Assembly (NCBI RefSeq): GCF_002927275.1
Contig: NZ_PRKW01000005.1
Coordinates: 62,001-126,000 of the forward strand
Source of the DNA: Arthrobacter pityocampae
GTDB taxonomy: Bacteria > Actinomycetota > Actinomycetes > Actinomycetales > Micrococcaceae
Reading direction: 5' to 3'
Length of the DNA stretch: 64,000 nt
In this document: one piece after another, positions 44,294 to 55,521 of the stretch
Layout: the number at the start of each line of letters is the position of its first letter
How positions within the stretch are numbered: position 1 is the stretch's first letter
Notes under the pieces: model-generated
What the model was told of the DNA's origin: nothing
Database searches by the model: none
Seen by the model: only the letters and a program-made list of their open reading frames with translations
Translations under genes and position numbers: made by a program

Positions 44294-45001
44294 CTACTGC
44301 AGCGTGAATGTCACCGGCGCACTGCTCCTCGCACCCAGCCGGGCTGTCAGTGTGTACTCCCCGGTCTCCGGCTCCCCGTCCACGACGGTGCACCCGGGCA
44401 CCGTGCGGTTGCGCGCCCACTCGAATGTCGCCCGCTCCTCACCCTTCGGCTCGATGACGCGGTCGAGATCCTCCGAGGACTCCTGGCAGTCGACCGACGA
44501 GAACACGCGGTCGGCGCCCCGGGTGAGGACGAACTCCATCTGCGAGGTCCCCACGTTCACGGTGCACGGCGCCGTCCCGCTGTTGCGGATGATCAGGGAC
44601 AGGACCGGGGTCTCGTCCGGGGAGTAGGTGCGCTCGTCGGTCGCGGCGACGACCACCACGGCGGCGGGATCGCACCTGCCCGACGACGACGGGCTCGCGC
44701 CGGGCGCGGCGGTCGACGTCGCGGTCGCGGTCGAACTCGGAGTCGCGCTCGGGGCCGCACTCGCGCTCGGGGGCGTCCGGCTCGCCGAGAGGCCCGGGGC
44801 CGTCGACGCGGCCGCGGACGAATCACCCGCGCCGTCCTGCCCTCCGAAGAGCCCCGCCATCGCAGCACCCCCGACGGCGAGTGCCACCAGGACGAGCAGC
44901 CCCAGGACGGCCACCGCCAGGCGGCGTCGCCGGTACACGACGGCGCTGGGCCGCCGCCCGCCACCGCCTGTCGGTCCCGTGCCCTGTTCCCTGGATGCCA
45001 T
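44294..45001 (-). CDS. single-pass membrane protein with extracellular beta domain
   Basis: 235 residues. A basic N-terminus, one helix at about 28-52, a Ser/Thr/Ala/Pro-rich stalk (about 57-108), then a beta-rich domain with two or more cysteines (CDPAAVVVVAATDERTYSPD and GCTVVDGEPETGEYTLTARL). The layout suggests a surface-exposed domain on a stalk, similar to DUF4232/BsuPI-like proteins; no function known. TAGCCT (45008-45013, minus strand) 6 nt before the ATG marks a leaderless start. Confidence 0.65.
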   Translation of the reverse strand: MASREQGTGPTGGGGRRPSAVVYRRRRLAVAVLGLLVLVALAVGGAAMAGLFGGQDGAGDSSAAASTAPGLSASRTPPSASAAPSATPSSTATATSTAAPGASPSSSGRCDPAAVVVVAATDERTYSPDETPVLSLIIRNSGTAPCTVNVGTSQMEFVLTRGADRVFSSVDCQESSEDLDRVIEPKGEERATFEWARNRTVPGCTVVDGEPETGEYTLTARLGARSSAPVTFTLQ

Positions 45002-45084
45002 CCATCAAGGCTAGGGGGTCCGCCGTTCTCCCGGGCAACCCGGCCGTGGATAGAGTAGTCAGGACAAGACCCCCAGGAGCATCC

Positions 45085-46101
45085 ATGAACCCCGGCAGTG
45101 CGGCGTCAGCCGGTCCTGCGCGAACGCCGGACACCCTCGGCACCCCTGAGCCCGCCCTGACCGACCTGCACGGCCGGGTGACCGACTGGTTCACCCGGTC
45201 GGCGCGGGATCTTCCGTGGCGGGACGCCCGCTGCTCCCCGTGGGGCGTCCTCGTCAGCGAGGTGATGCTGCAGCAGACCCCGGTGGTCCGGGTCCTCCCG
45301 GTCTGGCACGAGTGGCTCGACCGCTGGCCCTCCCCCGCGGACCTCGCCGCGGAACCCGCGGGCAGCGCCGTCCGGCACTGGGGACGCCTCGGCTACCCCC
45401 GCCGCGCCCTGCGCCTCCACGCGGCGGCCACCGCTATCCTCGAGCGTCACGACGGCAAGGTCCCCTCGACCTACGACGACCTCCTGGCCCTGCCCGGGGT
45501 GGGCACCTACACCGCGGCCGCGGTGGCAGCCTTCGCCTTCGGCCGACGGGAGACCGTCGTCGACACGAACATCCGCCGCGTCCACGCGCGCCTCTTCGGG
45601 GGCAGCGCACTGCCTGCCCCGGCCCTGACGGCAGCGGAGACGAAGCGCGCCGTGGCACTCCTGCCCCGGGAGGACGCACTCTCCGTCCGGTGGAACGCCG
45701 CGGTCATGGAACTCGGGGCCGTCGTCTGCACCGCCCGGGCCCCACAGTGCGACGCCTGTCCCGTCCTGGACGCCTGCGCCTGGGTGGCCGCGGGACGGCC
45801 CGACCCGGAGTACGTGCCGAAGGGCCAGGCCTGGGCCGGGACGGACCGGCAGGTGCGCGGCGCTATCGTCGCCGTCCTGCGGCACGCCGACGCGCCGGTC
45901 CCGCGGTCCCTCCTCCTGAACGCCCCCGTGGACCTGGGGATGGGGGCGTCCGACGACGGCGTCGCCGTCGTCCTGCCGGGTCCCCTGGCGGCACTGCACG
46001 GGCTGCGGGCACCGACGGAGCAGCTCGAACGAGCCCTCGAGGGCCTCCTCTCCGACGGCCTCGCCGAGGAACTCGACCACGGGATCAGGCTGCCCGGCTA
46101 G
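45085..46101 (+). CDS. mutY: A/G-specific adenine glycosylase
   Basis: 338 residues. HhH motif LPGVGTYTA (136-144), catalytic E59 in SEVMLQQTP and D160 in VVDTNIRRV, and a [4Fe-4S] cluster with C215, C222, C225, C231 (C-X6-C-X2-C-X5-C). It removes adenine mispaired with 8-oxoguanine. The C-terminal region after the cluster is short and lacks the usual NUDIX-like 8-oxoG-recognition domain, as in other compact actinobacterial MutY. ATG follows CCAGGAG. Divergent from the stalk protein gene. Confidence 0.92.
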   Translation: MNPGSAASAGPARTPDTLGTPEPALTDLHGRVTDWFTRSARDLPWRDARCSPWGVLVSEVMLQQTPVVRVLPVWHEWLDRWPSPADLAAEPAGSAVRHWGRLGYPRRALRLHAAATAILERHDGKVPSTYDDLLALPGVGTYTAAAVAAFAFGRRETVVDTNIRRVHARLFGGSALPAPALTAAETKRAVALLPREDALSVRWNAAVMELGAVVCTARAPQCDACPVLDACAWVAAGRPDPEYVPKGQAWAGTDRQVRGAIVAVLRHADAPVPRSLLLNAPVDLGMGASDDGVAVVLPGPLAALHGLRAPTEQLERALEGLLSDGLAEELDHGIRLPG

Positions 46102-46136
46102 GAGACCCCGTCGCGGGCGCGGCACCTGAGCCGGCA

Positions 46137-46895
46137 TCAGGCCGGCTCGCCGAATCCCGCCTCGACCTCCCGGCCCACGAAGTCCACGGCCGCCTGCGCG
46201 TCGGGGCCGACGGCCTCGACCGTGACCGTGCGGCCCTGGCCGAGCCCGAGGCTCATCAGGAGCATGACCGACTTCCCGTCGACGCCGTTCACGGTGACCT
46301 CCGCGTCGAGGTCCGTGAGGCCGGTGGCGAGCGTGGCCGCCGGTCGGGCATGGAGGCCCATCTGGTTCGGCAGTGTCCAGGAGCCGCGGACCGTCGACCC
46401 CGGCTCCCCCTCCGTCCCGGACCCCGCCGACGACGGGGCGGGCTCCGCCCCGGGCGCCGCCGCGGCGTGCGTCACGAAGGGCTCGAACTCCTCGGGCCGG
46501 AGGGAGACGACGGCACCCTCGGCTGCCCGCACGACGTCGGCGAGGGGGGATCCGCCCTGCGCCTGCACCGCGGCGGCGACGGCGCCCTCCACGAGGGCCG
46601 CCTGCGCGAGGCGCACCCGCTCCCGCGCCCCGGGGTCGAGGAACTCGAGCACCATCTCGGCCGTCATGACGGCCGATCCGAGGTCGGTGAGGACGACGAC
46701 GCCGTCGCCGCCGTCCGCCCGCTCGATCGCCGCCTGCACTCGGTCGAAGCTCGTGCCGATCCGTGCGGGCCCGGTGCCGTCACCCGTTCCCCCTGCGGCC
46801 GCCAGGACGACGTCGGGCGCCATCTGGGCGGCGAGTTCGACGACCCCCTCCGCGATCTTCTCGCTGTGCGACACGATGACGAGGCCTACGCTCAT
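46137..46895 (-). CDS. dhaM: DhaM-HPr fusion, PTS-dependent dihydroxyacetone kinase subunit
   Basis: 252 residues. The EIIA-mannose-type domain (1-135) has active H10 (VGLVIVSHSEKIAEG). A Pro/Ala/Gly-rich linker (about 143-170) leads to a full HPr domain with active H182 (NQMGLHARPAATL). It receives phosphate from PEP via enzyme I and passes it to DhaL-bound ADP. E. coli DhaM adds an EI-like part as well; here only HPr is attached. ATGA overlap with dhaL. Confidence 0.92.
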   Translation of the reverse strand: MSVGLVIVSHSEKIAEGVVELAAQMAPDVVLAAAGGTGDGTGPARIGTSFDRVQAAIERADGGDGVVVLTDLGSAVMTAEMVLEFLDPGARERVRLAQAALVEGAVAAAVQAQGGSPLADVVRAAEGAVVSLRPEEFEPFVTHAAAAPGAEPAPSSAGSGTEGEPGSTVRGSWTLPNQMGLHARPAATLATGLTDLDAEVTVNGVDGKSVMLLMSLGLGQGRTVTVEAVGPDAQAAVDFVGREVEAGFGEPA

Positions 46896-47548
46896 GCCAC
46901 CCGTCCCCCGGCGGTCTCGGCGGCGACCTGCAGGATGAGGGCCGTCGACTCCGCCCCCGGATCCCGGTGCCCGGCACTGCGTTCCCCGAGGTAGCTGGCC
47001 CGGCCCTTCCGGGCGATCAGCGGTTCCGTCGCGACGGCTCCGTCCCGTGCTGCGGCGGCGGCCGCCGCCAGGACCTCGGACGCATTCGCCCCGGACTGCG
47101 TCGCGGTTGCGGCGGCATCGGTGGCGGGGGTCCAGGCGTCGACCATCGTCTTGTCCCCGGACTCCGCCTTCCCGCGCGCCACGATGCCGTCGCGCGCAGC
47201 CCCGATCATCCCGGCGGCCGCCGCGGCGTCGATCTCCTCGGCGTCCCCCAGGAAGGTCGCGGCCCGCAGGAACGCCGTCCCGTACAAGGGCCCGGCGGCT
47301 CCCCCGACGGTGGACATCAGCGTCATGGCGACCTGCTTGAGCACCGCCGCCGGCGTGCCGGGGGCCTCCCCCGCGTCGAGTTTGGCGACGGCGGCGCTGA
47401 AGCCCCGGTCCATGTTCTCCCCGTGGTCGGCGTCGCCGATGGCCCGATCGAGTTCGATCAGGCGCGCGCGATTCTCGGCGACGACGCGGGCCGCCTCGTG
47501 GATCCACAGGACGGCCCACCGGGCGTCCAGGGGCTGCGTCATCCTCAT
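46892..47548 (-). CDS. dhaL: dihydroxyacetone kinase ADP-binding subunit
   Basis: 218 residues, eight-helix DhaL barrel. Metal/ADP-binding aspartates are in [18 protein letters not shown], with the nucleotide-loop residues [24 protein letters not shown], and [20 protein letters not shown] all conserved. It holds ADP/ATP as a cofactor and transfers phosphate to DhaK-bound dihydroxyacetone. Overlaps dhaK by 4 bases (ATGA) and dhaM by 4. Confidence 0.93.
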   Translation of the reverse strand: MRMTQPLDARWAVLWIHEAARVVAENRARLIELDRAIGDADHGENMDRGFSAAVAKLDAGEAPGTPAAVLKQVAMTLMSTVGGAAGPLYGTAFLRAATFLGDAEEIDAAAAAGMIGAARDGIVARGKAESGDKTMVDAWTPATDAAATATQSGANASEVLAAAAAAARDGAVATEPLIARKGRASYLGERSAGHRDPGAESTALILQVAAETAGGRVA

Positions 47549-48546
47549 GCCCCCCAGCGCAGCGCGGCGGTGTGCACGGGTGAGTCCCAGAGGCCGAGCA
47601 TCTCGTCGTCGGCCCGCAGGACGGTCAGCGACGCCCCCTGCATCTCGAGCGCCGTGATGTAGTTGCCGACAAGGGAGCGCTCGATACTCACGCCGAGCCC
47701 GTCGAACAGCTGCGCGACCTTCCGGAACATGATGTACAGCTCACTGGCGGGCGTCCCGCCCATGCCGTTCACCATCACGATGGTGCGGTCGCCGGACGTC
47801 AGCTTCAGGTCCGCGAGGATGGGGTCCAGGAGGCGCTGCGTGATGCCGTCGGCGTTCTCCATCGCGATCCGGTGCCGTCCGGGCTCCCCGTGGATGCCGA
47901 TCCCGATCTCGATCTCCTCGTCGGTGAGCTCGAAGCTCGGCACGCCGGCGTGCGGGACGGTGCACGCGGCAAGGGCCACACCCATGGACCGGACGTTGTC
48001 GATGACGCGCTGCGCCACCGCGGTCACGCCGTCGAGATCGTCCCCGCGCTCCGCGGCCGCCCCGGCGATCCGCTCGACGAGGACCGTGCCCCCGACGCCG
48101 CGCCGGCCCGCCGTGTACAGCGAATCCTCGACGGCGACGTCGTCGTTCACGAGCACGGACCGCACGGTGACGCCCTCCGCCTCGGCCATCTCCGCCGCCG
48201 TCTCGAAGTTGAGGACGTCCCCGGTGTAGTTCTTCACGATGTGCAGGACGCCCGCACCGCCGTCGACGGCGGTGGTCGCCGGGATGATCTGGTCGGGTGT
48301 GGGGGAGGTGAAGACGGCGCCCGGGACGGCGGCGTCGAGCATTCCACGGCCCACGAACCCGGCGTGGAGCGGCTCGTGGCCGCTGCCTCCCCCGGAGACC
48401 AGGCCGACCTTGCCCTGGACGGGGGCGTCCTTGCGGGTGATGAAGAGGGGATCGGGGTGGACGGTCACGAGATCGGCGTGCGCGATACCGAATCCTTCGA
48501 CCGACTCGTCGACCACGGCTTTGGGGTCATTGATGAGCTTCTTCAT
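47545..48546 (-). CDS. dhaK: dihydroxyacetone kinase substrate-binding subunit
   Basis: 333 residues. H219 in [11 protein letters not shown] forms the hemiaminal with dihydroxyacetone; [15 protein letters not shown] and [10 protein letters not shown] are the other hallmark segments. First gene of dhaKLM, with a strong AAGGAG before the ATG. The pathway converts dihydroxyacetone (from glycerol or other sources) to dihydroxyacetone phosphate. No DhaR/DhaQ regulator or glycerol dehydrogenase is nearby. Confidence 0.94.
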   Translation of the reverse strand: MKKLINDPKAVVDESVEGFGIAHADLVTVHPDPLFITRKDAPVQGKVGLVSGGGSGHEPLHAGFVGRGMLDAAVPGAVFTSPTPDQIIPATTAVDGGAGVLHIVKNYTGDVLNFETAAEMAEAEGVTVRSVLVNDDVAVEDSLYTAGRRGVGGTVLVERIAGAAAERGDDLDGVTAVAQRVIDNVRSMGVALAACTVPHAGVPSFELTDEEIEIGIGIHGEPGRHRIAMENADGITQRLLDPILADLKLTSGDRTIVMVNGMGGTPASELYIMFRKVAQLFDGLGVSIERSLVGNYITALEMQGASLTVLRADDEMLGLWDSPVHTAALRWGA

Positions 48547-48685
48547 GGCGCTGCTCCTTGACTGCGAACGGACATCTGACAGCCTGCAGCCCGCCTCATC
48601 TGGACCACCCTGGCCACTGTGAACGTTACCGCCCGTTCCTGCCCCTGCCTATAGGCCGGAGCAGCGCGTTCCGGCCCGTCCAACG

Positions 48686-48722
48686 CCTGAGGGAGGGGCC
48701 CGGACGGGCTCCCTCCCTCAGG
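48686..48722 (-). terminator. terminator of the csbD gene
   Basis: 12-bp perfect stem (48686-48697 with 48711-48722) and an inner GCCCG/CGGGC stem; located 35 bp after the csbD stop. Also insulates dhaK upstream. Confidence 0.75.
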
Positions 48723-48756
48723 TGGTCGACCGCCCGGTGGGACGGTCCGTGCTGCA

Positions 48757-48933
48757 TCAGTCGCGCTTGAACGCGTCCTTGACGTTCTCGCCGGCGTCCT
48801 TGAGGCTCGAGCTGGCCTGGTCCTTGTGGCCCTCGGCTTCCATGTTCTCGTTGCCGGTCGCCTTGCCCAGGCCTTCCTTGACCTTGCCGCCGAGATCCTG
48901 GCCCTTGTTCCCGATCTTGTCATCCAGTCCCAT
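48757..48933 (-). CDS. CsbD-like stress protein
   Basis: 58 residues, MGLDDKIGNKGQDLGGKVKE onward. The amphipathic, highly charged helix with KVKEGLGKATGNENMEAEGH matches the CsbD family of small general-stress proteins, abundant and of unknown mechanism. Start fixed by GGAGG before the ATG. Its upstream motif TAAG-N5-TTAGCGT (49001-49016, minus strand) is shared with glsB. Confidence 0.88.
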   Translation of the reverse strand: MGLDDKIGNKGQDLGGKVKEGLGKATGNENMEAEGHKDQASSSLKDAGENVKDAFKRD

Positions 48934-49000
48934 AGTGAGGACCTCCTTCAACTCGGTGTACGGCCACCTGTTCCAGTGGCCTGCGCTGCATCCCTGAGGA

Positions 49001-49016
49001 ACGCTAAGCTGTCTTA
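49001..49016 (-). promoter_or_regulatory. TAAG-N5-TTAGCGT motif upstream of csbD
   Basis: On the minus strand TAAG-ACAGC-TTAGCGT, 68 bp before the start codon; the same motif with spacer TAGGG occurs upstream of glsB (22874-22889). Eleven fixed positions agree. Confidence 0.5.
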
Positions 49017-49062
49017 CCATATCCCCGCGGGCGGGCGGATGGCCAGCAGAACCTCCGGCGGG

Positions 49063-49572
49063 TCACAGTTCCCTGATCATGCGGGTGTTGCCGAGCGTGT
49101 TCGGTTTGACCCGGGCGAGGTCGAGGAACTCGGCGACGCCCTCGTCGTGGGACCGGAGGAGCTCGGAGTAGACCCGCGGATCCACCGCGGACTGGTCGGC
49201 CATGACCTCGAACCCGTGCCGGCGGAAGAACCCCACCTCGAACGTCAGGCAGAAGACCCGGCTCACACCGAACGCACGGGCCTCTTCGAGCAGCTGCTCC
49301 ACCAGGGCGTGCCCCACGCCCCGTCCGCGGGCGGCCGAGGAGGTCACCAGCGTGCGCACCTCCGCGAGGTCCTCCCACATGATGTGCAGGGCCCCACAGC
49401 CGAGCACCTCGCCGTCGTCGGACTCCGCGATCCGGAACTCCGGCAGGCCCTCGTAGTACGCCACCGTCTCCTTGGCCATCAGGATGCGTTCCTCGGCGAG
49501 CGGCTCGACGAGTGCCTTGATGGCGGGGACGTCCGAGGTGCGGGCGGGGCGGATGGTGAAGGGCGCGGTCAT
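49063..49572 (-). CDS. GNAT acetyltransferase, probable amino-acid N-acetyltransferase (NAGS-like)
   Basis: 169 residues. GNAT core with acetyl-CoA loop SAARGRGVGHALVEQLLEEA at about 83-102; FTIRPARTSDVPAIKALVEP at the start, and the C-terminal FRRHGFEVMADQSA. It resembles the short N-acetylglutamate synthase used in actinobacteria for arginine synthesis (as in Rv2747). TAGAGT (49580-49585, minus strand) 7 nt before the ATG supports this start; an in-frame GTG at 49581 overlaps that hexamer. The substrate call is family inference. Confidence 0.75.
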   Translation of the reverse strand: MTAPFTIRPARTSDVPAIKALVEPLAEERILMAKETVAYYEGLPEFRIAESDDGEVLGCGALHIMWEDLAEVRTLVTSSAARGRGVGHALVEQLLEEARAFGVSRVFCLTFEVGFFRRHGFEVMADQSAVDPRVYSELLRSHDEGVAEFLDLARVKPNTLGNTRMIREL

Positions 49573-49605
49573 TGTCCCCACTCTACTGAGCCCTCACGCA
49601 GCAGA

Positions 49606-49629
49606 CCCGACCGGGAACTCCCGGTCGGG
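49606..49629 (-). terminator. terminator of the rhodopsin gene
   Basis: 10-bp perfect stem (49606-49615, 49620-49629) with loop AACT, 24 bp past the rhodopsin stop and before the acetyltransferase promoter; keeps the rhodopsin as a separate unit. Confidence 0.75.
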
Positions 49630-49653
49630 CCGTCGAGCTGATGGATCCCGCGG

Positions 49654-50535
49654 TCAGGCCGCTTCGTCCGTGACCCGCCTCGGACCCCCTGCCGGCTCCG
49701 CGGCCGCGCTGCGCCGGCCGGGCTGGAGAGCGTCGTCCTCGTCGAAGCCCCGTTCGATCGCGGCGAACGCCGGATCGTCCGCGTATGACTTCAGCTTGGC
49801 GAGCCGGTAGATGATGAGCCCGTAGACCGCCTTCGCCGCGATATCCGCGAGGGAGTAGCCGGCCTGCTTGAGGACCCAGGCGTCCGGACCGGAGATGCCC
49901 AGCAGGGGCAGGGCATAGGCCACCGGGTAGACGAGCCAGCTGATCAGGAGCAGGATCCGCAACTGGCTGATCAGGTTCCTGACGCCCGGAGGCTGCCGGT
50001 CCAGGGACTTCGTCAGTTCCACGAACAGCACGTACAGGATGTACAGGAACGGGATGGTCGACAGCACGCCCCACAGCAGGCGGGTGCCGTCATCCGTGCT
50101 GATCTCCCCGGGGTAACCGAGAACGATCATCAGGGTGGCCGCCGGGATCAGCTTCCACAGCAAGGCCGACTGCACCGCCTTGGCCAGCGCGAGCACGGCG
50201 ATGAGCTCCACCAGCAGGAGCGGCACGGTCAGCAGCCAGTCGACGTACCGGTACCCCTCGTTGAACGATGCCCCGGCCGCCTGGACGTACTCACCGCGGC
50301 CGCCGACGGCCTCTGTGACGAAGGCCTCCTTGAACGAATCGAAGATGCGGAAGTAGTGGTACGCCGCGATCCCGCAGACCACTGCCGCGATGATCAGTGC
50401 CTGCCGGTACCGGGGCAGAACCCGCTGGAGTGCGAGTATCAAGAAGATCGCGGTGAACAACTGGGCCGCGATGACGAGCGACAGGAAGTTGTAGACCGTG
50501 TCGAATTGGCCCTGCGTGAGGGCGTCAGGAATCAT
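49654..50535 (-). CDS. microbial rhodopsin, proton-pump type (xanthorhodopsin-like)
   Basis: 293 residues, seven helices. Helix C reads RYVDWLLTVPLLLVE: R96, acceptor D99, T103 and donor E110 (the DTE set of proteorhodopsin/xanthorhodopsin pumps). L107 is the green-tuning residue. H60 in helix B matches the histidine partnered with the acceptor aspartate in this group. The retinal lysine is K235 in DIAAKAVYGLI with D231 as counterion. In helix E, WGVLSTIPFLYILYVL has G156 where bacteriorhodopsin has W138; that glycine creates the fenestration for a carotenoid antenna. A 45-residue polar tail follows helix G. ATG after GAAGGAG. No retinal or carotenoid genes are adjacent. Confidence 0.93.
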   Translation of the reverse strand: MIPDALTQGQFDTVYNFLSLVIAAQLFTAIFLILALQRVLPRYRQALIIAAVVCGIAAYHYFRIFDSFKEAFVTEAVGGRGEYVQAAGASFNEGYRYVDWLLTVPLLLVELIAVLALAKAVQSALLWKLIPAATLMIVLGYPGEISTDDGTRLLWGVLSTIPFLYILYVLFVELTKSLDRQPPGVRNLISQLRILLLISWLVYPVAYALPLLGISGPDAWVLKQAGYSLADIAAKAVYGLIIYRLAKLKSYADDPAFAAIERGFDEDDALQPGRRSAAAEPAGGPRRVTDEAA

Positions 50536-50622
50536 GGACGTGCTCCTTCGGACGGGATGAAAGCATCGAACCCAACACCCCGGTGACCCGGAAACAGCCC
50601 GTTCCACGCGGAGCTTGCATAG

Positions 50623-50650
50623 ATTCTACGCTATGTAGAAAAGTTGTCCA
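50623..50650 (-). promoter_or_regulatory. rhodopsin promoter with TTCTAC-N5-GTAGAA inverted repeat
   Basis: On the minus strand: -35 TGGACA (50650-50645), 16-nt spacer, -10 TAGAAT (50628-50623). The inverted repeat (plus 50624-50629 and 50635-50640) covers the downstream half of the spacer and the -10, so a bound protein would block it. The leader is about 80 nt. Confidence 0.6.
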
Positions 50651-50716
50651 GAGGTAGGGCCCCATGATTCCCGACGCATGCCGCGCGTCGGAGAACGAAC
50701 TTCCGACGCGCGGGAC

Positions 50717-52735
50717 CTACAGTCCCAGCTCGGGCGGCAGCGTGCGCTCCTCCCCGAGGAGATGCGTGGCGAGGAACGCCTCGACGACCCCGTACCAGAT
50801 CCGGGCGTGCTGGGGTTTCAGGATCCAGTGGTTCTCGTCGGGGAAGTAGAGGAAGCGGTGCGGCGTCTCGCCACCCTCGCCGGCGGCCAGCTTCGACTGC
50901 GACAGCAGCTCGTACCAGAGCCGGAGGCCCTCGCCGATGGGTACGCGGTAGTCCTTGTCCCCGTGGATGACGAGCATGGGCGTCCCGATCTCCGCCACGT
51001 GGTGGTGGGGGGAATTCTCCTGCCTGGCCTCCGGCGTCATCTCCCGCTCCCAGTAGAAGGCGGCGTCCGTGGTGGGCCCGAACTGGTCGAGCGCCCAGAG
51101 GCTCGCGTGGGTGACGATCGCCGCGAAGCGGTCGGTGTGGCCGGCCACCCAGTTCGCCATGTAGCCGCCGAAGCTGCCGCCCATCGCGGCGACCCGCGTC
51201 GGGTCGATGTCCGCGCGCGCCACGAGGGTGTCCGTCGCGGCCATCAGGTCCGTATAGGGCGCGGAACCCCACCGTCCCCACCCGCGGTCCACCATGTGCT
51301 GGCCGTACCCCGTGGACAGCGCCGGGTCGGGCAGCAGGACGGCGTACCCGCGGGCCGCCATGATCCAGGGCGACCAGCGCCAGGTCCAGGCGTTCCAGGA
51401 GCCGATGGGACCGCCGTGGATCCACAGCAGGGCCGGGGCGGGCTGATCGGCGGAGGCCCCCTCGGGGAGGACGAGCCAGGACCTGACGGGGTGCCCGTCC
51501 TCGCCGACGGATTCGATGCGCTCGAGGGAGCCGGGCACTGCCGGGCGCTCCGTCGGGTTGTGCAGGCGCTCCGTCCGCCCGGTCGCGAGGTCGATGCGCA
51601 CGGCCTCCGCCGGGAAGAGGTAGGAGCTGCGCAGCGCGTAGGCGGTGGCGCCGTCGGGGGACACACTGACATCCGTGTAGGCCGCGGCGTCCTGTGTCAC
51701 GCGCCGCACGGCACCGGAGGCGGCGTCGATGCTGAAGACCGGGGCGGCGCCGTCGTCGTCGGCGGTCACCACGAGGGCCGACCCGTCCGGCAGCCACGCC
51801 GCGGGGGACGGCCAGCGGTCCCAGCCCTCCGCCAGCGCCGTCGGCTCCCCGCCGTCCAGCGGGAGGAGCAGCAGGCTGGTCCGCGGGGCGAGGTCCGCGG
51901 TGGTGCGCCGGTCCCGCACGACGACGAGGAAGCGCCCGTCGGGACTGACGGGCCCCGGGGAGTAGTCGTTGTCGCGGTCGTCGAGCAGGACGCTCAGTTC
52001 CTTGGTGGCGAGGTCGACGCGGACGAGCACCGATCGCTGGGATCCGCGCTCCTCCGGCAGGGTGAGGGAGGAGAACAGTGCCGTCCCCTCGGGGTCCAGG
52101 ACGGGCCGGGCATCCCTGAGGCCGCCGCGCGCGGACGGGACGAGGTCGTCGAGGCGCCCTTCTCCCCCGAGGTCCTTGAGCCCGAAGTAGCGCGGCTCGT
52201 CCGGACCGAGGTCGGCGTCCCAGTAGCGCACGGGATACCCGGAGTGCAGGATCGCGGCGACCCCCGCCTCCTTGCGGGTCTTCCGGCGCGCGGCGTCGTC
52301 CTCCTCGTTCGCCGATCCCGCGAGTGCATCGCCGGTCAGGACGACGACGACGGCCGCCGCGGCCGTCGCCACGCCTGCCACTCCGCCCGCGCGGGTCAGC
52401 ACCAGCGAGGCCTCGCCGCCCGTGGCCGGGAGGCGCCAGAGCGCCGGGCGCTTCTCGGCGTCGGCGTCGTCCGGGTCCGGTCGGGTCGAGGTGAACAGCA
52501 GGTCCCCGCCGGCGAGGAACGCCGCCCCGGATTCGCCGGCGGAGCTGCGCGTGAGCCGCCGGGCCGGCTGCTCACCGGCGGGATCGATCTCCCAGAGCGC
52601 CGTCCGGTAGGCGGTCTTCTTGGGATCGAGGCCGGCCACGGAGGTCACGAGCCGCGTGCCCTCCCGGTTGAGGACGAGCCCGCTCAGGCGGGGCAGGGCG
52701 ACGAAGTCGTCGAGGGACGAGAAAGGCGTGGTCAT
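50717..52735 (-). CDS. prolyl-oligopeptidase-family (S9) serine peptidase
   Basis: 672 residues. N-terminal seven-bladed beta-propeller (about 1-400; repeated 'SPDG' turns such as PVSPDGRFLVVV) and a C-terminal alpha/beta-hydrolase domain. Catalytic S521 in GGSFGGYM, D595 in HGDKDYRVP, and H636 in ENHW; oxyanion segment IHGGPIGSW. It cleaves short peptides, probably in the cytosol since there is no signal peptide; acylaminoacyl- or dipeptidyl-peptidase type cannot be told apart. Unrelated to the rhodopsin gene beside it. Confidence 0.9.
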   Translation of the reverse strand: MTTPFSSLDDFVALPRLSGLVLNREGTRLVTSVAGLDPKKTAYRTALWEIDPAGEQPARRLTRSSAGESGAAFLAGGDLLFTSTRPDPDDADAEKRPALWRLPATGGEASLVLTRAGGVAGVATAAAAVVVVLTGDALAGSANEEDDAARRKTRKEAGVAAILHSGYPVRYWDADLGPDEPRYFGLKDLGGEGRLDDLVPSARGGLRDARPVLDPEGTALFSSLTLPEERGSQRSVLVRVDLATKELSVLLDDRDNDYSPGPVSPDGRFLVVVRDRRTTADLAPRTSLLLLPLDGGEPTALAEGWDRWPSPAAWLPDGSALVVTADDDGAAPVFSIDAASGAVRRVTQDAAAYTDVSVSPDGATAYALRSSYLFPAEAVRIDLATGRTERLHNPTERPAVPGSLERIESVGEDGHPVRSWLVLPEGASADQPAPALLWIHGGPIGSWNAWTWRWSPWIMAARGYAVLLPDPALSTGYGQHMVDRGWGRWGSAPYTDLMAATDTLVARADIDPTRVAAMGGSFGGYMANWVAGHTDRFAAIVTHASLWALDQFGPTTDAAFYWEREMTPEARQENSPHHHVAEIGTPMLVIHGDKDYRVPIGEGLRLWYELLSQSKLAAGEGGETPHRFLYFPDENHWILKPQHARIWYGVVEAFLATHLLGEERTLPPELGL

Positions 52736-52834
52736 CCCCCATCTCTACCACCGCCTGTGGTGACGGTCACAGCCGTTCACTCAGGGACGAATCCCGTTGC
52801 TGCGGGCACCCATCCGACAGGGGCCATCACGCAG

Positions 52835-52866
52835 CGAACCCGCCCTGGCGGACCAGGGCGGGTTCG
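52835..52866 (-). terminator. 14-bp perfect-stem terminator of clpC
   Basis: Arms 52835-52848 and 52853-52866, loop CGGA, 24 bp after the clpC stop. Confidence 0.85.
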
Positions 52867-52890
52867 GGTACTGGCTTGGGAGCGCCAGTG

Positions 52891-55398
<2,508 letters not shown>

Positions 55399-55483
55399 CA
55401 GACACACACTCCTAGCTAACGCGTATTTCGATGCTACGGGCACGGGGTGTGCTTTGGGCCCGTGTTCGCCACAGGCGAGATAA

Positions 55484-55506
55484 CGCCGGGAGGTTCCACC
55501 CCGGCG
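55484..55506 (-). terminator. short hairpin after lsr2
   Basis: 7-bp stem (55484-55490, 55500-55506) with a 9-nt loop, 16 bp past the lsr2 stop; no T-tract. Confidence 0.4.
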
Positions 55507-55521
55507 CCTCCTCGGGTCGGA

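Noticed and set aside
49573-49581. GTG start for the acetyltransferase gene at 49581
   Set aside because: It overlaps the -10 TAGAGT; ATG at 49572 has the expected 7-nt spacing.
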